A stretch of DNA of 28,045 nucleotides from Kalaharituber pfeilii (lineage: Eukaryota; Ascomycota; Pezizomycetes; Pezizales; Pezizaceae). The position numbers were made by a program, and so were the translations under genes. How positions within the stretch are numbered: position 1 is the first letter of the stretch; each line of letters starts with the position of its first letter. The stretch is taken from the NCBI GenBank assembly GCA_015179045.1, contig WHUZ01000212.1, positions 1 to 28,045 of the forward strand. The letters are read 5' to 3'. Of this stretch, positions 11,128-20,679 are shown one piece after another. Under the pieces are notes generated by a model, which did no database searches, was not told the DNA's origin, and saw only the letters and a list, made by a program, of their open reading frames with translations.

Positions 11128-11215
11128 CATGTACTTCTTGTCGTTTCCTTTGTTTTCCATGTACTTCTAGTCGCTTTTCGGTTTTCTATGTACTTCGTTT
11201 GTTTACTTGTTTGCT
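11128..11215 (+). repeat. Degenerate direct repeats upstream of the TATA box in solo LTR H
   Basis: Three copies of a roughly 30-bp unit beginning CATGTACTTC(T)(A/T)GTCG with T-rich tails are followed by GTTTGTTTACTTGTTTGC-like short repeats. They lie in the presumed U3, about 50-130 bp upstream of the TATAAA at 11255. Confidence 0.65.
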
Positions 11216-11254
11216 TGTTTACTTATTTGCCTGAATTTTCCACCAAGGGTTTTC

Positions 11255-11260
11255 TATAAA
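11255..11260 (+). promoter_or_regulatory. TATA box of solo LTR H
   Basis: TATAAA is followed about 20 bp downstream by a CCTCCTCCCTCCTCCC tract, a plausible core promoter for this LTR family. Confidence 0.5.
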
Positions 11261-11467
11261 GAGGCCCTCCTCCCTCCTCCCTCTTGGTTCTCTATGCAAC
11301 AGCTTGTTTCCTACCCAAGTTGTGTATCTAGCCTTTTAATATATCTACATCTCAATATTTCATAGTCCTGACTGCCTCTGCCTCCATCTCTACTATGACC
11401 TCGCCTCGGTGCCCACCGCCTATCCCGTACCCAGATCCTATACCCTGACCCGGACCTGTTCATTACA

Positions 11468-12400
11468 CCAAAGTTATATCAGCGAATGCATCATTGGTTT
11501 GTCTTGGTTAATGACTTTTCAATTGATTGTATTAATAGCATTTTGAAGCATAGCATATTTGATAGTCCTTGCATTTATATTGATTTGCTTTCTGTTTTTT
11601 CTAATAATATTAACACTTTTGAGAAGGGTGATATTCTGTTGATTGATACATGCAAGCACTACTCATGAATACTCTGATATTTTCTCTAATAAACAGATAT
11701 GTCATTTACTGCTTCACTAAAGTTGGGACCATGAAATCCCTCTGAGAACCCAAATACGAAGCCTTTCCATAGTCCAGTATATTTGAGAAGAAGATAAGGC
11801 CCTTTAGAGATATATTATTGAACACCTACCAGCAGGGAAGATACGAAGATCAAGGTTGAAAAGCAGCTTTACCGATTTTTTTTCAGAAGAAAGATGGGTC
11901 CTTCCGACCATGCATTAACTATAGGGCACTAAACAGACTCACTATTCCAAATAAATACTCTTTGCCTTTAATGTCAGAACTCCTCAAGAGACCCGAGATG
12001 GCGACAAATGAAAGATGGCTGTCAAATATATCCAAAGGCCTATTCAAAGTATATAGTCATACCTTTCGGACTTATTAGTATATCCGTTTCCTTCTAAGAA
12101 ATAATAGATGAGATTCTCATTACCATCAATAGAGTTATTTAATACTGGGATGACATTTTAATCTATGAAAGCAAAACTGAACAAGACTATCAAAGGATAA
12201 ATAGAAGAAGTGTTCGCTAAAGTTGAGCAAATATGAGCTTGCAGTCAAGATAGCTAAGGACGAGTGCCATGTATATGAAACCATGTTTCTTGGTCATTTT
12301 ATTAATAGCCTTGAGGTTAAGATGGACCCAGCTAAACTCTCTACTATTTGTGATTGGTCACAGCCAAAGAAGAAAGAGGTGCAAGTCTCTCTAGGCTTGG
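11468..12400 (+). pseudogene. Element B: protease end and reverse transcriptase, motif A deleted
   Basis: The continuing protease/linker (11473-11700) is followed by RT similarity from about 11810 (IIEHLPAGKIRRSR). The RT runs through the region equivalent to VDYRQLNKL (about 11920) to [10 protein letters not shown] (about 12065) and YWDDILIYES (about 12138-12170), the YxDD polymerase box. Between about 11985 and 12005 roughly 60 bp present in E and Y are missing, which removes the LDLKNGYY segment (motif A, including a catalytic Asp). The connection domain follows (ETMFLGHFINSLEVKMDPAKLS, near 12275). Confidence 0.8.
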
Positions 12401-12402
12401 CA

Positions 12403-12498
12403 AACTATTACTGCTGATTCTTTCTCAATTATTACTGCTGATTCATTCACAACTACTACTGCTAACTCATTGCCAACTACTACTGCCGATTTATTCTG
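12403..12498 (+). repeat. Four tandem copies of a 24-bp (8-codon) unit within pol of B
   Basis: The units are 12403-12426, 12427-12450, 12451-12474 and 12475-12498. Each has the form AAYTAYTACTGC(Y)(R)AYTyATT... The intact element Y has this segment once, encoding NYYRRFIQ in the FANYYRRFIQNY box. Element E has it twice (20632-20679). Confidence 0.85.
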
Positions 12499-13080
12499 AA
12501 TTACTCTCCTACAACCTAACCACTTACAAGCCTTGACTGGAAATATACCCTTTATTTAGGGAGTGTAAAGCAGTGAGCTACTTTTATAGAAAGACAAATT
12601 CATGAGTACCTCATACTGTAATAGTTCGATCGATCCCTACCTATGATTGTGAAACTGACTGCTCAGACCAGGCAATTGCTGGTGTCTTGAGCCTTAGAAT
12701 GATATTACTAAAACTATAATCCTTCATCTATGTAATTACTATTCCTAAATACTGACCTCTGCCGAATAAAACTACTTTATTTACAATAATAAACTACTAG
12801 TAATCTTTGATTGCCTGTACAAGAAATTGCTATTAGGAATTAAGTTTACCATCCTCACTGACCACTACACACTATAGTACCTCACTACCAAACAATGCCT
12901 CAACAGCCGGTAATCTAACTAGAGCCAAAAACTTTCCAAATTCGATTACATTAGCTTATTAGCAAAGCTAACGCTCTCTCACAATGAACTGATAATGCCA
13001 CCTCTGGCAGCATCAAACAACTATTCAAAGATGGGCAATGCTGGTTAATGAAGAAGGAGGTGAAGTGGAAGTTGTGTAGA
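12499..13080 (+). pseudogene. Element B: decayed RNase H
   Basis: The similarity continues from the tandem repeat with LTSLTGNIPF-like sequence. It then runs through TDCSDQAIAGVL (about 12650-12690), which holds the first catalytic Asp of RNase H, YNNKLLVI (about 12785) and the ILTDHYTL segment (about 12850). Frame changes and stops interrupt it throughout. Confidence 0.7.
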
Positions 13081-14460
13081 CTGATATTTCAGGGGTCAAC
13101 TATAATGAATGGGTAAAGAATAATAATAGGTCCAATATGGTATCCAAACAGTATTAACTGGAAGTATTATGAGGTTGATAATACCATGACAGTAGCCTGG
13201 CTTGATACTGGAGTATGTATTGAATACAGAAACTTCTTTCTTAGAACTTCTATTAGGATAGCTAAAAAGACTAAGTGGCCGATTATGTTACCAGTTATGC
13301 AGCCTACCAGAAGGCTAAAGCTAACCAACATTCAAGGCAAACTAGACTTATACCAGTGCCTACTGGTACGAAGCCTTAGGAAAAGATAGCTATGAACTTA
13401 GTTGGAGAACTACTAGAATCTGAGAGCTTTAATACTATTTTAGTTGTCACAGACTGGTTTACCAAAATGCAACGCTATATACTGGTAAGAAACACTTGGA
13501 CAATGCAAAACATCACCAACGCTTTCATCAATGATGTGTTTTAGCAATTTAGTTTACCTTTACATATTACCTCTGACCATAGACCACAATTCGCCTTAGT
13601 CCTCTAGAAAGAAATAACCTCAAAACTTGACATAGAACTCTAACTTAGTACTGCTCATCACCTCCAGACTGATGGACTCTCTGAACGAGCAATACTGACT
13701 TTCAAACAGTATCTTCGCATCTACTGCCATGACTGACAGAGCCGATGGGTAACTTAGCTACCTCTAGCTCAGTTTGCTTACAATTCTACTACTACCTCAA
13801 CTCATGGGTCTAGTCCTTTTCACTCTTTATATGGATTCGACTCTAGAGTTATTCACCTTTCGGATGACAATACCTATACCTCTTCGGCAGCTGAAGACTG
13901 GTTAGATAGAATAACTATAGTACATAACCACATTACTGACACTCTAAAGAAAATAAATAATAGACAGTTGAATCTCTTCCTTGATAAAGTAAGGAAATTC
14001 CAAGTAGGAAATAAGGTTCTTATTGATTGAAGGAACTTAAAGGTTACTTTAGGAAATAATTAAACCTTGACCAACAAATATATTAGTCCCTACTCCATCT
14101 TAAGAGTTGTCAATGACTATGCATATAAGGTAGCTTTATTGCAAGGCATACGACTTCATAAAGTCATCTACATCTTACTTCTAAAGCTTTTTTGACAATA
14201 ACTTGAAACTCAGGAAATGGAAATTGATAATGATAATGAATTTTTCTTTGAAGTTGACCATGTGGTTGATTCGAAATGGATTAATAGGGTAGTAAAGTAC
14301 CAAATCCGATGGCAATGATATGGCGAAGATGAAGATACTTAGGAACTGATTGAGAACTTGTAAAGATCTCTGGAATCTGTCAGAGAGTTCTATGACCAGT
14401 ATCTGAGGAAGCTTTGGGACCCTACAGTCCAATAAGATACTAATGGTTATGGCCAAGCTA
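13081..14460 (+). pseudogene. Element B: decayed integrase with chromodomain
   Basis: The zinc-binding domain is at about 13220-13330 and has lost Cys residues. The core D1 region is at about 13390 and reads MNLVGEL, where E and Y have MDFV, so the catalytic Asp has become Asn (G to A). D2 is at about 13572 (ITSDHRPQFA) and the Glu at about 13680 (LSERAILTFKQYLR). The part after 13840 reads IHLSDDNTYTSSAAEDWLD and is one base longer than Y at two points, which identifies Y's deletions. A chromodomain follows (VDHVVDSKWINRVVKYQIRWQ, then EDEDT and REFYDQYLRK), ending near 14430. Confidence 0.85.
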
Positions 14461-14746
14461 TTCAGATGATTTTTTGATATAAGTATCTTTTCCTTATGAA
14501 GAGATTTTTCTCATAGGGTTTTGATCTTCGTTAAGATTTTTAATGGCTCACTGATAATAAATGAGTACTTAAAGACATATCAGTCTTACTGTTGCCTACA
14601 GATAATCAAAAATCTGTATGGGATCTTGCATATAAGGTATACCGATATATCAGTAGCCTTTGTTAACCCTTTTGGGTCTGATTACATTGCTTACAGTCAC
14701 AGTTAGCTCTCAGCTTTTCGGTGATTATTACTTAGGATGAGTACTT
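14461..14746 (+). other. 3' untranslated region of element B
   Basis: This non-coding stretch lies between the chromodomain and the polypurine tract. It includes an imperfect hairpin (CCTTATGA ... TCATAGGG, 14491-14517). I see no further gene. The 61-codon open stretch at 14521-14706 has no recognisable features. Confidence 0.5.
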
Positions 14747-14761
14747 TAAAACAGGAGGTAA
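14747..14761 (+). other. Polypurine tract of element B
   Basis: AAAACAGGAGGTAA lies directly before the LTR start TGTTATAGC at 14762. Confidence 0.7.
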
Positions 14762-15475
14762 TGTTATAGCTACAGTAAGACTTACCTGCATTGGGGAATA
14801 CTTACCCTAAATCATTACATAAGACTAATGCTGATAGACTAGACTGATTACCTATTAGACTTGGCAGTAGATTTATTTATTTATCCAATAGGATAGTGCT
14901 AAGGAAGTATGTGTTGAACATTTTTGGTATGACCTCTGAGTCTGTAATACACTCAACTTATTTAAAAGCTAATATATATATATATATACTAGTATATAGT
15001 ATTATCTTATATCTATACTATTTTCGTATATTTCTGTTATATGTACCTATTACTACTGGTATTGGCATTGATAAGGAATCACTACATTACCAGCCAATTA
15101 TTCATTTGTTAACTATTCATATATGGCTGCACTAAAGTCTATATAAGTGTCAGCTGGTGATAGCATAGTTAGAAGAATTAAGACACTAGTAGTATTCTCT
15201 AAGTTCTCTATAACTCTGAACCTATTGTTTTCTCAATATGCCCATGAATTGCTCTACTCTGCTGCATGCTCTACACCGAGTAGCTGCTCTTCCAGTCCAT
15301 TGTATACACCTCTGTAGCCATACTGACCCACTGCATTCACACTTCTGTGGCAACTCTGGTACCACTGTACACAAACCTTTATAGTGACTCCGACCTAAGG
15401 TATTCACTCTCCCATAGCCGTGACATCCAGTGCTTTCCAGTACCTACTGGAGCCGAGCCCTTCATGTCCGTAATA
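14762..15475 (+). mobile_element. 3' LTR of element B
   Basis: It starts TGTTATAGCTACAG and ends GTCCGTAATA, 714 bp. TATATAA is at 15140-15146, with the hairpin GACAC-TAGTA-GTATT at 15182-15196. It differs from the 5' LTR mostly by C/T and G/A exchanges. It is followed by AGGAG (15476-15480), the right target-site duplication. Confidence 0.9.
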
Positions 15476-16078
15476 AGGAGGGTCTGAATACTAGAAGGGT
15501 AGGTAGGTAGAAGAAGATTCCAATAGCAGATTTAAGCCATAGGTCTCCTCTATCATACTTAGCACCTCAAAAGGAGTTACTGTTACTACTCCTAGTACTT
15601 CAACTACTACAACTTCAAGTCCCGGTATGCCTGAATTACTTGAGGAGTCTAGTAACACTGAAGGTCAGATCAAGATATGGAGATTAGCTTAGGAATATAA
15701 ACTACTTCTATACAATTGAAGGTGCATTGCATCCCACATAATCTATATATACAATATTGACTTTTAATAAAAAGACTAGCCCTAGATCGATGAGAATTAC
15801 TAGTTTTCTATATTATTTTCCTAATTTGGAAGATATTAAGCTGTACTCTATACAGGGAGAGCTTGAATTAGGTAAATAATAATGAATTTAGTTGTAAATA
15901 ATGGAATTTTGATTTTTTCCTCATTATGATACCAAATTCTGATTCAGCGATATCAAATTAGTAGAATGTTAAGCAATTTCGACAGTTGCAATATATCTAA
16001 AATAAGTAGTAGAGTAAGGAATGTATGACAAGGAGTGCCCAGAGAATGGATTATTACAGGGGGGCAAATTATTACCAC
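15476..16078. repeat. Long inverted repeat, right arm, outer portion
   Basis: This continues the arm interrupted by B and is the reverse complement of 6907-7505. A decayed + strand coding stretch is visible: EEDSNSRFKP, SSIILSTSKGVTVTTPSTS and GMPELLEESSNTEGQIKIWR (15510-15690), followed by about 350 bp of non-coding sequence. The outer end reads TTTGCCCCCCTGTAATAATCC on the minus strand, next to GTGGTAATAA. A C-run near the terminus is seen in some Tc1/mariner-like fungal elements, but no TA duplication is visible. The identity is open. Confidence 0.65.
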
Positions 16079-17016
16079 TTCAGGCACGTTAGTACCTTAT
16101 AGTTTAGACTCTGCCTGTTGTTCTTTTTTTAGATATCATTCTTAGAATTCCTTAAGAGCATCCACTAGTGTACTATCATCTATTAAGAGTTTGCTTTAGT
16201 ATTCCTATGTTGCTTCTTCAGGTCCATATACTTCCTACTAAACTAGGTACTTGAGTATTTTCTTAGTACTATATATGATAGAGGCTATAAAGTATTCTTC
16301 TTCACCTTCTATCTTCAGTAGTTCAGGCTGCTTGGAGAGCAGGTTGAGTATAAAGGTCTTGAATAGTTCGTATAAGAAAATATAGAAGATAGAGTATATC
16401 TTCAAGTTGTAAGAAAGTTTAGGCTTAGAGGCCTGTATACCCACTGCCTTTTTGATAATGAAGGGTCTAATCAACTTGGTATCGGGTTTTTTGGAGGATC
16501 TCTTAGTTAGAATGTTTTTGGCATTTAGTATAACCTTATCCCCTTCCTTAAAGTCAGGTTGTTTAATATAATATTGATTCTACTAGGCTGCTTGTTCAAT
16601 TAACTTATTGAATCCTTCTATATTTGTTTCCATTCTCTATTAAGTTTTTCTGAAGCAATCATTAAGTAATTTTTCCTGATTGATAATATTGACTAGAGGG
16701 CAGAAGCTATAGTTTGGGAAAAATAGTGAGGTCTTAATAGAACTATGTTATACATTATTGTATATGAATTCAGTAAGAGGCAGTTATTAGTTTCAGTTGT
16801 CTTAGTAATATATGATATAATTATGGAAGTAGTTTGGTTAACTTATTCAGTCTGGCTATTAGTCTCCGAATATGCTATAGTATACATGTTTAAGTTAACT
16901 TTAAGTTTCTTCATAAGCTCCTACCAGAAGTTAAAAGTAAACTTCGGGTCTTAGTCTGATACAATAGATTTCAACAAGCCATGGAGTTGCCATATTTCTG
17001 GAAGAAAGGTAATGGC
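16079..17016 (-). pseudogene. Element D: decayed integrase core end, C-terminus and chromodomain
   Basis: The minus-strand translation runs from IVSD-DPKFT (about 16950; second catalytic Asp of the integrase core) through KLKVNLNM (about 16900) and the Glu region (about 16850). It passes IASEKLNREWK (about 16640) and an open stretch, PFIIKKAVG ... YNLKIYSIF (16474-16370). The chromodomain follows: EEEYFIASIIYSTKKILKYLV (16300-16238). It is the same family as element A. The N-terminal part of D's pol is separated by element E, inserted at 17017. The piece after the chromodomain joins the polypurine tract at 6875-6906 once the inserted sequence is removed. Confidence 0.8.
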
Positions 17017-17755
17017 TGTTACGGCTAAGGTGAAAACTTGCCTAGCACTATGGCAAGGAGCAAGGGTTCTACTACTAATTAGTTGCTATGGCTAAAGGTG
17101 AAGACTTACCCACTAAGAGGAAAACATTGATCTTGTAATCAAACATAAGACCAATGCTGATTGACTGGACTGATCACCTATTAGACTTGGCTGTTGATTC
17201 TTGTATTATTTCAATAGAGCAGTACTACAGAAAGGTGTGTCATCCAGAATGCAGTTTGATGCATACATTCAAGTTACAGAAGCTTTATTTATATATGCAC
17301 ATACATTAGTACATTCATTATCTTTGTCCCATACTATTTTTGCATATTTTCATTACGTGTACTTATTACTACTGGTATTGGTATTGATAAAAAATCGCCG
17401 CATTGCCAGCCAATTATTCATTTGTCAACCCCTCATATATGGCTGCACTGAAGTCTATATAAGTGTCGGCTAGCAATAGCATAGTTAGAAGAATCAAGAC
17501 ATAAGCAGTGTCCTAAGTTTCTCTATAACTCTAAACCTATCATTTCCTCACTACGCCCATGAATTGCTTGGCTCTGCTGCATGCTACCCGCCGAGTAGCT
17601 GCCCTTCCAGTCTACTGTATACACCTCCGTAGCCATTCCGACCTGCTGTATTCATACTTCCAGGATGATGCCAGCACTGCCATTTTCCCTACTGTAGCCA
17701 TAACATCTGGTTCCTTCTAGTGTCCATTAGAGCCAAGCACCTCACGCCTGTAATA
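17017..17755 (+). mobile_element. 5' LTR of element E
   Basis: It starts TGTTACGGCTAAGG and ends GCCTGTAATA, 739 bp. TATATAA is at 17456-17462 and the hairpin GACAT-AAGCA-GTGTC at 17498-17512. The first block (TGTTACGGCTAAGGTGAAAA) is repeated near 17083 (TTGCTATGGCTAAAGGTGAA), a duplication shared with the LTR at 6-745 and absent from B. Confidence 0.85.
17456..17462 (+). promoter_or_regulatory. TATA box in the 5' LTR of E
   Basis: TATATAA lies 36 bp upstream of the conserved LTR hairpin, the same arrangement as in the other LTRs of this group. Confidence 0.6.
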
Positions 17756-19340
17756 TTATACCACTCCTCTTTCACCTACCACCTCGCCTCCACAATGTTG
17801 GTACTGGAAGGCTCATCCGCTGCCTCCTCTTCCTCAAGAACCTTACCTCAGAGATGTTGCCAACCTCTGTGATGAGCAAGCATTTTAAGGTAATATATTC
17901 ACTCCTCTCTCTCAAAGCTAGCAAGAGCTGCAAAATACAATAACCTATATTGCCTAGCTATGAGAAAGTATGTGTGGTCAAATATTGCAGCAGCTAGGAT
18001 TCCAGCTAGCATCGACTCTACAATGACAACAGTCAGTGTAGCCTCTGTGGACTACTTAGGTCCGAAAGGCTCTCTTCTAAAGCATTCCCTCTAGTGGGTA
18101 CTGATGGTGTAGTTTCCTCTGCAACCTGCAAATTTCCCCAACCCAAGTCAGCAAATCATATAGTGCATCAAAACTTGATCCCGGAAGACCTCCTTCACCA
18201 TGTATTGATGATGCGGGTACTCCTCCTCCTCATGCCCTGCTTTGCGGTTCTCATTGAGTACAAGACCCTATGCCTCTTCATTATCCGCACGAGTCAAGTA
18301 CTGCCGTGGGACCTTTCTCTCCTTATCCACCTCTTCATTATCCCCACGAGTCAATTATTGCCATAGTCTTCTCTTCTCCACATATATCTCCTTGAGGCTC
18401 CCACCGAGCTTGAGATTCGATGCCCCCTTCTCCTCCTCTATTAGTTGATGCTATGGGAGCGTTCTCCGTCTCCTGCGAAAATTCTCCCTTACAAAAAAGT
18501 TTAATAAGGATGCAAAAGAGCTTAACAATTTCTTTCCTAGTCTAACGATGGAGCAGGAGTTCACGAATTACTGCTGACAATGAAACCTCTCATTTGAAGA
18601 GCCCTGCCCTTACTTTTTCTGTCAGAACCCCTCAGCATTATATGCCACAGCTCTCACCCTACTGTGTATAACCTTCCAGGACTCCTCAGCCATTGCTGAG
18701 GCTGCTCAAAAATTCAGACGTACAAGCAGTGGGGTAGAGGGCAGGATTTCTTAATTGAGATCGATAAGTTTAACAATGTGGCAAAGACTTCTGACTCTGT
18801 CCTCATTTCCGACATCTCCGCCAGCATTCGAAAGATGTCCGAAACCTTCTGGCGGGTCATTTTGAGTATCAAAGCAACTGCAACCAATGGAAGTTTCCCT
18901 TACTAACACCCTGGGAAAGCCTGGGGATAAGCACTTTACTCCCTCCACCACTAAGACAAACATCACCTCCGTTAGCAGCAGCTCTATGATATAGCCACCT
19001 CCACCTCTGAAGAACAAGAAGAGCGATAATATACCTGAAGAACTGATTCACAAGAAAAGCAACCGAAGCATTAGGTACAAGATTATGTCATGCTGCAAAA
19101 AGAAGTGGTAGAAACCTAACCAAAGCCAAAGAAGGAAGACAAAGGGGAAGTAAAATGCCTTGGAGTTACGAATCCACTCTCTCAACTAGCATAAAATAAG
19201 ATGAAGATAGACTCTGACCACCTCATAGGCTGTCAATGGATCTAAGAGGATCCCTGAACTGTCTGACTTGGAATGGATGGGGACCCTACTTAGCATGTAA
19301 GACTCTCCATCATAGTGACCTTCTCAGTTTCGAGGTAAAA
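17756..19340 (+). pseudogene. gag: Element E: leader and decayed gag
   Basis: The leader TTATACCACTCC is followed by the ATG at 17795 (MLVLEGSSAASSSSRT), the best-preserved gag start of this family. The core near 18735-18860 reads QDFLIEIDKFNNVAKTSDSVL-like sequence, then SETFWRVI. A zinc knuckle remnant lies at about 19060-19105. Short shifts break the frame. The 88-residue reading on the opposite strand here is a shadow. Confidence 0.7.
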
Positions 19341-19940
19341 TTCAAAATTGGGAAGACTGTTAGAGCTATTGTGGACCGTGTGGCCCTTGCGCCGATTGTT
19401 TCCTTGGCAGACTAGGTAAGGAGTTGAAGATAAGGTCATGAAGTAAGACCTCTAATAATCAAGATTCTTATGAATCTTTCATCTTCGTTTTCATTTTCGC
19501 TTTCGTTTTTATTTTCTGGTATCTCGGTTCCCAATTCTGTTTCCTCTGCTTGGGATTATGTGTATCCTATTAGTGTTTCGGGAAAAATCTGATAAGGCAT
19601 TCGTTAATTTTATTTCACCTTCTGTTCTGGACTCTTACCAAGAAAGTCTATTCTGAACTCCCGCCAGACGTTTAAGGAATTTGTTTTTCAATTTTGACAT
19701 CGAAATTATGGATATTGGCAGATCTATCATTGTGTCCAAGTCAATAGCGTCCTGAAGCATAGCATATTTGTTACACTTGTGTTGAGTTACTTTCTGTTTT
19801 TCTGATGATACCCTTAAAGAGGGTGATATTTTATTGATTGATGTACGTGAGCACTAGTACTCATAATACATTAATATTTTTTCTTGAGGAACAGGTATAC
19901 CACTTACCTCCTCACTAAAGCTGGAATCATGAAATCCCTT
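19341..19940 (+). pseudogene. Element E: decayed protease and linker
   Basis: VRAIVDRVALAPIVSLA (about 19360-19410) is the active-site segment. The Asp is retained, but the usual Ser/Thr-Gly after it is not seen. VYPISVSGK follows (about 19560). The site matching B's solo LTR insertion (near 19690) is empty here. Confidence 0.55.
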
Positions 19941-20630
19941 TTGAGAATCCAAATGTAAAGCCTCCTCATAGTCTAGTGTACCTGGGAAGAAGATGAGGCT
20001 TTTTAGAGGTATATTGTCGAACACCTACTAGCAGAGAAGATACGAAGGTCAAGGTCAAAAGTAGCTTCACTATTTGTTTCAGAAGATAGATGGGTCCCTC
20101 TGACCATACGTTGATTATAAGGGCACTAAGCAAACTCACCACTTCGAACAAACACCCTTTGCCCTTAACGTCGGAACTCCTCAAAAAGACTCAAAGCAGT
20201 AAATGAGTTACTAAATTCGATCTCAAGAATGGCTACAACCTCATGTAGATTAAGTAAGGCAATGAACGATAGCTGTCAAACATAGCCAACGGCTTATTCG
20301 AAGTACCTAGTCATACCTCTTAGACTCATCATACCTGCTTCCTTCAAAGAAATGATGTATAAGATTCTCACTTGCATTGATAGAGTTGTTTAGTATCTGG
20401 ACTCTTAATCTATGAAGGTAAGTCTGAAGGAGAGCATAAAAGGATAGTGAAAAAGTGCTTGCCAAGATTGAGCAAACATGGGCTCGTGGTGTGAGTTTCA
20501 TATACACAAAATCATGTTCCTTAGTCATTTTATTGTTGGTTTCGAGATTGAGATGCACCCGGTCAAACTCTCTACCATTTGTGACTGGCCACAGCCAATT
20601 AAAGAAGGTGCAAGCCTTTCTAGGCTTTGC
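19941..20630 (+). pseudogene. Element E: decayed reverse transcriptase and connection domain
   Basis: PLPLTSELLKKTQ (about 20155) and VTKFDLKNGYN (about 20205-20240; motif A present, unlike B) are readable. The YxDD box region near 20392-20412 reads YLD then runs out of frame: relative to B four bases are missing, so the second Asp is lost. The connection domain (VSRLRCTRSNSLPFV in a shifted frame; GFEIEMHPVKLSTICDWPQP in frame) extends to the 24-bp repeat at 20632. Confidence 0.75.
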
Positions 20631-20631
20631 A

Positions 20632-20679
20632 AACTACTGCTGCTGATTTGTCCTCAACTACTACCACTGATTTAATTTA
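20632..20679 (+). repeat. Two tandem copies of the 24-bp pol unit
   Basis: Units 20632-20655 and 20656-20679 (AACTACT-C..CTGATTT...) correspond to the single NYYRRFIQ-coding unit in Y and the four units in B (12403-12498). Confidence 0.7.

Larger units (their letters stand above)
10702..11467 (+). mobile_element. Solo LTR (family H) inserted in the protease of element B
   Basis: These 766 bp start TGTAACAATCC and end GTTCATTACA, so the termini TGTAA/TTACA are inverted. The flanks are CTAAA (10697-10701) and CCAAA (11468-11472), a 5-bp target duplication with one transition. Element E has no insertion at the matching site (near 19690), which confirms it as an addition. It carries a TATAAA box at 11255-11260 and a pyrimidine-rich leader. 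It is more GC-rich than B around it, which suggests arrival after most of B's decay. The orientation is taken from the TATA box. It contains two tandem repeat tracts (10926-11060 and 11128-11200). Confidence 0.85.
8158..15475 (+). mobile_element. Element B: full-length, RIP-decayed Ty3/gypsy chromovirus
   Basis: It has two LTRs of 714 bp (8158-8871 and 14762-15475), flanks AGCAG and AGGAG, and in order gag, protease, RT, RNase H, integrase, chromodomain and polypurine tract. It is inserted in the right arm of the long inverted repeat. It lacks RT motif A, carries a fourfold 24-bp tandem expansion (12403-12498) and hosts a solo LTR of another family (10702-11467). No frame is intact. It is less AT-rich than elements A, D and F, so it is probably younger than they are. 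Confidence 0.9.

Noticed and set aside
12354..12536. Leucine-rich repeat-like protein (LLLL...Q repeats)
   Set aside because: It is an out-of-frame reading of the 24-bp pol tandem expansion.
14491..14517. Hairpin followed by T-run as a bacterial-type terminator
   Set aside because: The context is eukaryotic, the stem is imperfect, and it lies in an element's 3' region; no basis for that function.
18751..19051. Minus-strand open frames of 88 and 60 codons in E, and 9827-10048 in B
   Set aside because: They are shadows of decayed gag on the + strand.
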